Assembly: GCF_008632125.1 (NCBI RefSeq)
Contig: NZ_VWRN01000068.1
Location: forward strand, 1-64,000
DNA from: Cupriavidus cauae
Lineage (GTDB): Bacteria > Pseudomonadota > Gammaproteobacteria > Burkholderiales > Burkholderiaceae
Direction of reading: 5' to 3'
DNA length: 64,000 nt
Shown here: one piece after another, positions 10,001 through 16,894 of the stretch
Layout: each line of letters starts with the position of its first letter
Numbering within the stretch: the first letter of the stretch is position 1
Program-made: the position numbers and the translations under genes
The notes under the pieces: generated by a model
Databases searched by the model: none
What the model saw: the letters and a program-made list of their open reading frames with translations, nothing else
Told to the model about the DNA's origin: nothing

Positions 10001-10087
10001 GAGGTACTCCTGGTCCGGGTAACAAGCTGGGCGTTGCGGTGATGCACTGCGATGCGGTTCGGGGCCGTTGGCGCGGCCGCAATTCCA

Positions 10088-10207
10088 TCAATAGCGGTGA
10101 TGGCGATGGTGATGCCCGTGCCCATGTCCATGCGGCACGACGATGCAGGCGGACAGCATGGCGGCGGTGGCGGACAGCAGCACGAGGATGGAGAGGGTTC
10201 GTTTCAT
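10088..10207 (-). CDS. 39-residue His-rich lipoprotein
   Basis: A very small gene with strong features. AAGGAG stands about 7 bases before the ATG. The product opens MKRTLSILVLLSATAAMLSA, followed by Cys21, a proper lipoprotein signal with an LSAC lipobox. The mature part is only about 19 residues, IVVPHGHGHGHHHRHHRY after the cysteine, with nine histidines. Metal binding (Ni, Zn, Cu) at the envelope is the natural guess but is inference. It precedes the WxxGxW gene and is probably co-transcribed with it. I know no named family for it. Confidence 0.78.
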   Translation of the reverse strand: MKRTLSILVLLSATAAMLSACIVVPHGHGHGHHHRHHRY

Positions 10208-10608
10208 CTGTGGGCTCCTTGGCGGGGCGCGTTGAACATGGCTGCAATGTAGCGGTGCCCCCGCTGCGGCGGCCGTTGCACTTGTAAGGCACTCTCACAG
10301 CGCCATCGCGTCGCCGCGGCCGCGTCGAGCGACGGCGTCGATTGGCGTATCTCCTTGCGCGGCAAGGCTTTTTCGCCAGGATGAACGCGTGTGGAATCGC
10401 CGCGCCGCGTTGCGCGTGCGTAATGTGGCGTTACATCGGAAATGAATGCGGGCAGGGCGGCATGCCGATCGGCACGCCGAGCCTGCGAATTGGCCAGCGA
10501 ATCGGCGAGCAAATCGGCCAGCGAACAGGTCAGCGAACAGGCCAGTAAATCGGCCGTTGAATCGGCCAGGGAATCAGCCAATCAGCCGAGGAGCCTGCCG
10601 TGAGCGCG
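10208..10608. other. intergenic region with a 12-bp tandem array
   Basis: This 401-base gap lies between the RpiR regulator (its 3' side) and the small lipoprotein (its 5' side), both leftward. The part next to the lipoprotein should hold its promoter, but I see no clear -35/-10 pair. The RpiR-proximal part is a 12-bp array (separate entry). Several weak open frames across the array translate to arginine/asparagine-rich repeats and are not genes. Confidence 0.5.
10487..10582. repeat. 12-bp x 8 degenerate tandem array
   Basis: Eight units of consensus GAATCGGCCAGC at exact 12-base spacing, each differing from the consensus by one to five bases (for example GAACAGGTCAGC, AAATCGGCCGTT). It is non-coding and lies just downstream of the RpiR gene. 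Confidence 0.9.
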
Positions 10609-11466
10609 TCAGTGCGCCGTGCTGGTGTACTCGATCTCGAGCCGGTAGGCGACCGCGAGAAATAGCGATTGCGCCAGGCACAGCGTGCTGGTCAGCGAAC
10701 GGAAGCCGAAGGTTGCGCCATCCTGGACTTGCAGCAGCACGCTGGCGTGTTCGGCCAGCGGGCCGAGAGCACTGTCGCTCAACGCGACGATGCGCGCGCC
10801 CTGCGCTGCCGCGGTTCTCACGCAGGCCAGCGTTTCCTCGGCATAGGGCGCGAACGAGACCGCGATCATCACGTCGCCCGGCCGGAGCGCGCGCAATTGG
10901 CCCTGCTGCATATGACCCAGGCCATTGAGCCACTGGATCGGCTTGCTGGTGTGCTGCAGCGCGTAGGCCAGGTAGGCGCCCACCGGGAAAGCCCGCCGCG
11001 ATGCCACCAGCCAGATCGACGGCGCGTCGACCAGCAGCTCGACGGCCTGGCCGAAGCGTTCGCCGTCGACCTCGCGCTGCAGAGCCTCGAGGCTGTCGAG
11101 GCTGCCCGCGATGACCTCGTGCGCGATGTCCGCCGGCGCCAGCGGACCGCCCTTGCTGCCGATCAGCGCGCGCAGCCGGTCGCGATAGTCCCGATTGGGC
11201 GCCAGCTGCCGGGCCGCCGCGGCGCGGAACAGCGCCTGCATCTGCGAATACCCCGACAGTCCGAAATGCTTGGCGAAGCGGACCATGGCCGAAGGCTGCA
11301 CGCCGCAATGGCGGGCCGACTCGTTGACGCCGTCGAGCACCAGCTGCTCGCGATGGCTCTCGACGTACTGCGCGATCGCCTTGAGCTGCTTGCTCAGTTG
11401 CGGGAAGCCGGCGCGCACGGCGGCCAGGAATTGATCGGCGTCTGCGTAGGGAAGGGATTCGCTCAT
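10609..11466 (-). CDS. RpiR-family transcriptional regulator (IolR-like)
   Basis: A 285-residue regulator with an N-terminal RpiR helix-turn-helix (about residues 15-90; VLDGVNESARHCGVQPSAMVRFAKHFGLSGYS) and a C-terminal SIS sugar-phosphate binding domain (about 130-265; IWLVASRRAFPVGAYLAYAL and GDVMIAVSFAPYAEETLACV). RpiR proteins often repress sugar or inositol catabolism and respond to a phosphorylated intermediate. It is divergent from iolC-iolB, and the region between carries two GAA-N6-TTC sites, so control of the inositol genes is likely. I use no gene symbol because IolR is a name shared by unrelated regulators. Confidence 0.85.
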   Translation of the reverse strand: MSESLPYADADQFLAAVRAGFPQLSKQLKAIAQYVESHREQLVLDGVNESARHCGVQPSAMVRFAKHFGLSGYSQMQALFRAAAARQLAPNRDYRDRLRALIGSKGGPLAPADIAHEVIAGSLDSLEALQREVDGERFGQAVELLVDAPSIWLVASRRAFPVGAYLAYALQHTSKPIQWLNGLGHMQQGQLRALRPGDVMIAVSFAPYAEETLACVRTAAAQGARIVALSDSALGPLAEHASVLLQVQDGATFGFRSLTSTLCLAQSLFLAVAYRLEIEYTSTAH

Positions 11467-11543
11467 CGGTGTTCGGTGTCGCCGCGCTGCCTCTCCGGCG
11501 GCAGCATCGTGCAGGCCGCATGTGGAGAGACAGGCATTGAATT

Positions 11544-11586
11544 GGAATTTATTTTCTCACACAACAAAAAACAGAACAAATTTTCT
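11544..11586. promoter_or_regulatory. pair of GGAA-N6-TTCC-type RpiR/IolR operator candidates
   Basis: In an unusually AT-rich 60-base stretch between the regulator and iolC, site 1 reads GGAATTTATTTTCT (11544-11557) and site 2 AGAACAAATTTTCT (11573-11586). Both follow GAA-N6-TTC and are 29 bases apart. From memory, the RpiR-type IolR of Sinorhizobium recognises GGAA-N6-TTCC, which fits. A possible iolC -10 (TATCAT, 11597-11602) follows site 2. Confidence 0.6.
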
Positions 11587-11650
11587 ATTCTCGCGCTATC
11601 ATCGCTTCCATCGCTGGCGCAGCCGCTCGGTCCCGATCCACGGCAGCGAC

Positions 11651-11670
11651 CAAGACAAGACAAGACAAGA
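11651..11670. repeat. pentanucleotide (CAAGA)4 in the iolC leader
   Basis: Four perfect CAAGA units end 23 bases before the iolC ATG and continue into imperfect CAGACAGAGACAG. This purine-rich tract is the only ribosome-binding-like sequence ahead of iolC, so copy number could affect translation. Confidence 0.75.
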
Positions 11671-11693
11671 CAGCAGACAGAGACAGCACCTTC

Positions 11694-13661
11694 ATGCGCA
11701 CCCTCCCATTTCCCGATCAGCGCGATATCGATGTGGCCTGCCTTGGCCGGCTGGCGGTCGATCTCTATGCGCAGCAGATCGGCTGCAGCCTCGAGGCGGC
11801 CAGCACCTTCGCCAAATACCTGGGCGGCTCGTCGGCCAATATCGCCTTCGGCACCGCGCGGCTCGGCTTGCGCTCGGCGATGATTTCGCGCGTCGGCAAC
11901 GAGCAGAACGGGCGCTTCCTGCTCGACACGCTGCGCCGCGAGGGCTGCGACGTCAGCCAGGTGCAGATCGACGACGCGCGGCTGACCGGCATGGTACTCC
12001 TGGGCATCAAGGACCAGGACACCTTCCCGCTGCTGTTCGCGCGGGAGAACTGCGCCGACATGGCGCTGGATGCCGAGGCCATCGACGCCGCCTTTCTGGC
12101 CCGCTGCCGCAGCCTGGTCATCACCGGCACGCATCTGAGCACGCCCGGCGTGCTGGCCGCCTCGCGGCGCGCCCTCGAGATCGCCGGGCGCCACGGCGTG
12201 GTGCGCGTGCTGGACATCGACTACCGCCCGGTGCTGTGGGGCCTGACCGGCAAGGGCGACGGCGAGACGCGCTATATCGGCAATGCCGAGGTCAGCCGCC
12301 ACCTGCAGGCGCAGCTCGGCGCGTTCGAACTGATCATCGGCACCGAGGAGGAATGGCTGATCGCCGGCGGCGTCGAAGGCGACCTGATGGCCAGCCTGCG
12401 CCAGGTGCGCGCCTGCACGCAGGCCACCCTGGTGGTCAAGCGCGGACCGCTCGGCTGCACGATCGTCACCGGCGAGATTCCGCCGACGCTGGACGATGCG
12501 CTGACGGTGCTGGGCGAGCGGGTCGAGGTGCTCAACGTGCTCGGCGCCGGCGATGCCTTCGCCTCGGGCCTGCTCGCCGGCCTGCTGCGCGGCAAGGACT
12601 GGCGCGAATCCGCTGCCATCGCCAATGCGTGCGGCGCCATCGTGGTGTCGCGGCACGGCTGCGCGCCGGCGATGCCTACGCCCGCCGAGCTGGCGCACTG
12701 GTTCTCCGGCCATCGGCATCCGCGGCCGGACCGCGATCCGACGCTGGCCCATCTGCATCGCGTGTCGGCGCCGCGCCAACCGTGGCCCGAGCTGTACGTG
12801 CTGGCCTACGACCATCGCTCGCAATTCGAGGAGCTGGCGCGCGCGGCAGGCGCCGACGTGGCCGAGATCCCGCGGCTCAAGCGGCTGATCAACGAAGTGG
12901 TGGCCGAGGTCGAAGGCGATCCGGGCTGCGGCGGCAAGATCGGCGTGCTGATCGACGGCCGGCTGGGCGAATCGGCGCTGCATCAGGCCACCGGTCGGGG
13001 CTGGTGGGTGGGCCGCCCGATCGAGCTGCCCGGTTCGCGGCCGCTGCGCTTCGACGGCACGCGCTCGCTCGCTTCCGAGCTGGCGCACTGGCCGCGCGAG
13101 CAGGTCGTCAAGTGCCTGGTGTTCTATCACCCGGACGATCCGGCCGCGCTGCGCGCGGAGCAGGACGACTACCTGCAGGCCGTATGGGAAGCGACCCGCC
13201 ACAGCGGCCACGAGCTGCTGCTCGAGGTCATTCCGCCCAAGGACACGCTGGCACCGGATGACCGGGGCGAAGCGGTGGTCCGCGCGATCCGCCACTTCTA
13301 CGACATCGGCCTGAAGCCGGAATGGTGGAAGGTCGGCGCGATGTCGGCAGCGCAATGGCAGGCGCTGGACCGGCTCGTGCAGGAGCGCGACCCCTGGTGC
13401 CGCGGGGCGGTGATTCTTGGCCTGAACCAGCCGCTCGAGCAACTGCTCGATGGCTTCGCGCAAGCCAGCTCGCCGCTGGTCAAGGGCTTCATGATCGGCC
13501 GCTCGGTATGGGCCGAGGCGAGTCTTGCGTGGCTGCGCCGCGAACTGGACGACGACGCCTTCCAGGCAAGGGTCGCCGCCAACTTCCGCCGGCTCATTGC
13601 AGGCTGGCGCAGCACCCGGCCCGCGCCCACGGGCGACAGCACCACACGGGAGGCAGCATGA
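11694..13661 (+). CDS. iolC: 5-dehydro-2-deoxygluconokinase fused to a DUF2090 domain
   Basis: A 655-residue two-domain protein. Residues 1 to about 325 are a PfkB-family kinase: the opening VACLGRLAVDLYAQQIG, the GGSSANIAFG sugar-binding motif, and the C-terminal signature NVLGAGDAFASG with catalytic Asp near 287. In inositol catabolism it phosphorylates 5-dehydro-2-deoxy-D-gluconate. Residues about 335-640 are DUF2090 (opening ELYVLAYDHRSQFEEL, later PEWWKVG and GFMIGRSVWAEA). This is an aldolase-like barrel often fused to IolC in proteobacteria and may perform the following IolJ-type cleavage; that role is inferred. It overlaps iolB by ATGA. Confidence 0.92.
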   Translation: MRTLPFPDQRDIDVACLGRLAVDLYAQQIGCSLEAASTFAKYLGGSSANIAFGTARLGLRSAMISRVGNEQNGRFLLDTLRREGCDVSQVQIDDARLTGMVLLGIKDQDTFPLLFARENCADMALDAEAIDAAFLARCRSLVITGTHLSTPGVLAASRRALEIAGRHGVVRVLDIDYRPVLWGLTGKGDGETRYIGNAEVSRHLQAQLGAFELIIGTEEEWLIAGGVEGDLMASLRQVRACTQATLVVKRGPLGCTIVTGEIPPTLDDALTVLGERVEVLNVLGAGDAFASGLLAGLLRGKDWRESAAIANACGAIVVSRHGCAPAMPTPAELAHWFSGHRHPRPDRDPTLAHLHRVSAPRQPWPELYVLAYDHRSQFEELARAAGADVAEIPRLKRLINEVVAEVEGDPGCGGKIGVLIDGRLGESALHQATGRGWWVGRPIELPGSRPLRFDGTRSLASELAHWPREQVVKCLVFYHPDDPAALRAEQDDYLQAVWEATRHSGHELLLEVIPPKDTLAPDDRGEAVVRAIRHFYDIGLKPEWWKVGAMSAAQWQALDRLVQERDPWCRGAVILGLNQPLEQLLDGFAQASSPLVKGFMIGRSVWAEASLAWLRRELDDDAFQARVAANFRRLIAGWRSTRPAPTGDSTTREAA

Positions 13662-14488
13662 ATCCGAGGTCGATGCGCAACACCGGCAGCCTGCTGGTCA
13701 AGGCCCAGCCGGGCCGCCATATCGTCGACATCACGCCGCAGTCGGCCGGCTGGCGCTATATCGGCTTTCGTGCAATCCGGCTCGACGCCGGCGAGGCCGA
13801 AGCGTTGTCCACCGGCGCGCGCGAGCTGTGCATCACGGTGTTGTCCGGGCAGGTCGACGTGGTGGTCGGCACGCAGCGGTTCAGCGCGCTGGGCAGCCGC
13901 CGGTCGGTCTTCGAAGCGCAATCGCCGTATGCCGTCTATGTGCCGCCGGGCCGCGACGTGCAGGTCATCGCGCGCGATGCGGCCGAGATCGCGTTCAGCA
14001 CCGCACCGGCCGAGGGCCGCCTGCCGTGCCGCGTGATCGAACCCGCGCAGATGCGGCGCAGCGTCCGCGGCCAGGGCGCCAACACCCGCCATGTCTGCGA
14101 CATCTTGCCCGAGAGCGAGGCTGCCGAATCGCTGCTGGTCGTCGAGGTGATCACGCCCGCGGGGCATTCGTCCAGCTATCCGCCGCACAAGCACGACAGC
14201 GCCGACGCGAGCGACCCGATGGCCGAGACCGCGCTGGAGGAGGTCTATTACCACCAGCTCGATCCCTCGCAGGGTTTTGCCTTCCAGCGCGTCTATACCG
14301 ACGACCGCAGTCTGGACGAGGCGATGGCGGTCGAGCATCGCGATGCGGTGCTGGTGCCGCGCGGCTATCACCCCTGCACCGCGCCGTACGGCTACGACCT
14401 CTATTACCTGAACACGATGGCCGGGCCCGAACGGCGCTGGGCCTTCCGCAACGACCCCGCGCACGAGTGGCTGATGGCGCCGCGCTGA
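13658..14488 (+). CDS. iolB: 5-deoxy-glucuronate isomerase
   Basis: Isomerises 5-deoxy-D-glucuronate to 5-dehydro-2-deoxy-D-gluconate, the substrate of IolC. The 276-residue product has the paired cupin motifs of the family. The metal site segment SSYPPHKHDSAD carries two histidines, LEEVYYHQLDPSQGFAFQRV supplies the Glu and His, and VPRGYHPCTAPYGYDLYYLN completes it. Length matches IolB (about 265-275). It overlaps iolC by 4 bases. No iolD, iolE, iolG or mmsA follows, so the rest of the pathway must be elsewhere or absent. Confidence 0.92.
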   Translation: MNPRSMRNTGSLLVKAQPGRHIVDITPQSAGWRYIGFRAIRLDAGEAEALSTGARELCITVLSGQVDVVVGTQRFSALGSRRSVFEAQSPYAVYVPPGRDVQVIARDAAEIAFSTAPAEGRLPCRVIEPAQMRRSVRGQGANTRHVCDILPESEAAESLLVVEVITPAGHSSSYPPHKHDSADASDPMAETALEEVYYHQLDPSQGFAFQRVYTDDRSLDEAMAVEHRDAVLVPRGYHPCTAPYGYDLYYLNTMAGPERRWAFRNDPAHEWLMAPR

Positions 14489-14617
14489 GGCGCCGCGCCA
14501 ACGCCGCTCAAACGTCGCTGAAACGCCGAACCCGCTTGTTCGCCGCCGCCGCGCGGCACCCGCTTCGCCATACGACAAGGGAACACCGCAGTTCCCGCCA
14601 AGACAGGAGACATCGCC

Positions 14618-15637
14618 ATGAAGACCCGCATCCCCCGCGGCATTGCCCGCGCCTTCGCCGCGCTCGCCACGACGCTTGCCACGTCACTGGCCACGACGTT
14701 TGCCTGCGTGGCCCCGGCCGGCGCACAGACCTTCCCCAGCCAGCCCGTCAAATGGATCGTGCCCTATGCGCCGGGCGGTACCACCGACGTGATCGCGCGC
14801 AACCTGGCGCTGCGCATGGGGCAGGACCTGGGCCAGCCCGTGGTGGTCGAGAACCGGCCCGGCGCGGCCAGCATCATCGGCGCCACCGCCATCGCGCGAG
14901 CGGCGCCCGACGGCTATACGGTCGGCACCGCGGACTCGGGCACGCTGGCCTTCAACCCGGCGATGTATTCGAGCCTGACCTATGACGCGGGCAAGGACTT
15001 CACCTTCATCGGCGGACTGGGCCGGATGCCGCTGGTGCTGGCCGTGCATCCGTCCTTTCCGGCGAAAGACCTGAAGGAGTTCGTCGCGCTGGTGCGCAAG
15101 TCGCCGGGGCGCATTTCTTCGGCGTCGTCGGGGCCCGGCTCGCCGCTGCATGTCGCGCTGGAACTGTTCAAGCAGCGTACGCGTACCGACATCCTGCACG
15201 TGCCCTACAAGGGCTCGTCGCCGGCGCTGCAGGACCTGATGGCCGGCCAGGTGCAGACCATGTTCGTCGACTTGCCGCCGAGCCTGTCGATGATCCGCGC
15301 CGGCAAGATCCGCGTGCTGGCCGTGGCCACGCCCCAGCGACTGCCGATCCTGCCCGACGTGCCGACCATGGCCGAATCCGGCCTGCCCGAACTCGCGGGC
15401 TTCGAGGCCTATGCATGGCAGGGCTTTGTCGGCCCGGCCAAGCTGCCGCAGCCGGTCGTCGCGCGGCTCAACCAGGAACTGGTCGCCGCGCTGCGCCATC
15501 CGGGCACGCGCGCCAAGCTCGAGGAGCTTGGCATCCAGCCGATGCCGATGTCCGCCGCGGAGTTCGGCGATTTCACGCGCAGCGAGCAGAAGCTGTGGTC
15601 CGGCGTGATCAAGGCCGCCGGCATCCGGCTCGATTGA
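14618..15637 (+). CDS. Bug-family (TctC) periplasmic solute receptor 1
   Basis: A 339-residue extracytoplasmic binding protein of the tripartite tricarboxylate transporter type. A long signal peptide ends at AGAQ near residue 37. The mature start TFPSQPVKWIVPYAPGGTTDVIARNLA and the NRPGAASIIGA motif are diagnostic of Bug receptors, which bind carboxylates, amides or aromatic acids. No tctA/tctB membrane genes are in the window, so it is an orphan receptor, as is common in Burkholderiales. AGGAGA lies about 7 bases before the ATG. It is 129 bases after iolB and may share the transcript; the ligand is unknown. Confidence 0.9.
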   Translation: MKTRIPRGIARAFAALATTLATSLATTFACVAPAGAQTFPSQPVKWIVPYAPGGTTDVIARNLALRMGQDLGQPVVVENRPGAASIIGATAIARAAPDGYTVGTADSGTLAFNPAMYSSLTYDAGKDFTFIGGLGRMPLVLAVHPSFPAKDLKEFVALVRKSPGRISSASSGPGSPLHVALELFKQRTRTDILHVPYKGSSPALQDLMAGQVQTMFVDLPPSLSMIRAGKIRVLAVATPQRLPILPDVPTMAESGLPELAGFEAYAWQGFVGPAKLPQPVVARLNQELVAALRHPGTRAKLEELGIQPMPMSAAEFGDFTRSEQKLWSGVIKAAGIRLD

Positions 15638-15709
15638 GCGCGGCCTGCGCCGGTTCTCTCCTCGCTCCTGCTCTCGCTCCAGTCTTTACCGTACCCCGGA
15701 GTTTTCGTC

Positions 15710-16690
15710 ATGAATGAACCGCTTCATCAACGCCGCGCCGTGCTGCGCGCGCTCGCTGCGATGTCTGCCACCGCGGCCTGCCCGGCGCTGGCCCAGGGCG
15801 GCGCCTACCCGTCGCGCCCAATCGAACTGATCGTGCCGTTCGCGGCGGGCGGCGGCACCGATGTGCTTGCGCGCGCCTTCGCCGAGGCCGCGCGCAAGCA
15901 TCTGCCGCAGAACCTGGTGATCCTGAACAAGTCGGGCGCCAGCGGCGCGGTGGGCTGGGCTGATCTGGTCAGCGCCAAGCCCGACGGCTATCGGCTGGCG
16001 GTGATCACGGTCGAGCTGACGATGATCCCGCATCTGGGTCTGGCCAAATTCACCGCCGACGACATGACGCCAGTCGCGCGCCTGAACGCGGACCCGGCCA
16101 CCATCGCGGTGCGCGCCGATTCGCCCTTCACGACCATCGAGGCGTTCCTGGCCGCCGCCCGCAAGCAGCCCGATTCGATGCGCGTGGGCAATGCCGGTCC
16201 CGGCTCGCTCGGCCATCTGTCCGCCGCCGCGCTGGAGGACAAGGCCGGCGTGCGCTTCAACCATGTGCCGTTCCGCGGCGCGAATCCGGCGGTGCTCGAC
16301 CTGCTCGGCGGACATATCGAAGCGGTGGCGGTGACGCCGGTGGAAGTCGCGACCTATGTGGCCGCCGGCAAGATCCGCCCGCTGGCGGTGATGTCGGAGC
16401 AGCGCATCAAGGCGGGCTGGGAGAACGTGCCGACGCTGAAGGAGCGCAACGTCGATCTGGTCATTCACGGCTGGCGCGGCATCGCGGCGCCCAAGGGCAC
16501 GCCACCGGACGTGGTCGCCCGCCTGGGCAGCGCCATCGCCAAGACCATGCAGGACCCCGCGCTGCGCGAGACGATGGCCAAGCAGAACATGGGCGAAGGC
16601 TATCTGGACGAAGCCGCCTTCAAGCGCGTGATCGCGCGCGACAACGCTACCTTCAAGGCGCTGATCGAAAAACTGGGGATCAAGACCTGA
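15710..16690 (+). CDS. Bug-family (TctC) periplasmic solute receptor 2
   Basis: A second, clearly diverged Bug receptor (326 residues) in tandem with the first. The N-terminus RRAVLRALAAMSATAACPALAQ resembles a signal peptide with a twin-arginine-like start but lacks a full Tat motif. The mature protein begins YPSRPIELIVPFAAGGGTDVLARAFAE and has GASGAVGWADLVSAKPDGYR, the usual ligand-loop region. It lies 72 bases downstream of receptor 1 in the same direction, with GGAG about 10 bases ahead of the start. Two different receptors in tandem suggest uptake of two related acids, possibly sharing a permease encoded elsewhere. Confidence 0.88.
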   Translation: MNEPLHQRRAVLRALAAMSATAACPALAQGGAYPSRPIELIVPFAAGGGTDVLARAFAEAARKHLPQNLVILNKSGASGAVGWADLVSAKPDGYRLAVITVELTMIPHLGLAKFTADDMTPVARLNADPATIAVRADSPFTTIEAFLAAARKQPDSMRVGNAGPGSLGHLSAAALEDKAGVRFNHVPFRGANPAVLDLLGGHIEAVAVTPVEVATYVAAGKIRPLAVMSEQRIKAGWENVPTLKERNVDLVIHGWRGIAAPKGTPPDVVARLGSAIAKTMQDPALRETMAKQNMGEGYLDEAAFKRVIARDNATFKALIEKLGIKT

Positions 16691-16709
16691 TCGGAAGTCC
16701 GGGCCGGCC

Positions 16710-16770
16710 TACGCAGAAACGGGTACGGTCGGCTTCGGCAGCGCGGCTGCGGTACGCAGAAACGGGTACG
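16710..16770. repeat. two exact 18-bp direct repeats
   Basis: TACGCAGAAACGGGTACG occurs at 16710-16727 and again at 16753-16770, 43 bases apart and identical. It lies in the convergent space between receptor 2 and the MFS gene. Function unknown; it may be part of a dispersed repeat. Confidence 0.85.
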
Positions 16771-16854
16771 CATCGTCGTGCAGTGTGCCCCGTTGCAGCG
16801 GCCATGCGGGCGAACTGGTGGCGTCGGAAAGAGAAGAAGGAGCGCCGATGTGGC

Positions 16855-16884
16855 CGAAGGCGAAGACCGAAGCCTTCGCCTTCG
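16855..16884. terminator. bidirectional hairpin between convergent genes
   Basis: Perfect 11-bp stem (CGAAGGCGAAG at 16855-16865 with CTTCGCCTTCG at 16874-16884), 8-base loop. It stands between the rightward receptor operon and the stop of the leftward MFS gene (16895). No U-tract, so activity is inferred from position and stem strength. Confidence 0.55.
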
Positions 16885-16894
16885 CAGGCAGCCA

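Noticed and set aside
9515-10042. Plus-strand frame across the WxxGxW gene
   Set aside because: The minus strand has a signal peptide, ribosome site, repeat motif and a following terminator; the plus frame has none of these.
10487-10582. Regular 12-bp array considered as a CRISPR or origin iteron array
   Set aside because: Units are contiguous, too short and without spacers, and no cas genes, dnaA or rep gene is near. The arrays at 18888 and 60205 were rejected for the same reason.
11694-14488. Complete myo-inositol operon
   Set aside because: Only iolC and iolB are present; downstream genes are Bug receptors and an MFS carrier.
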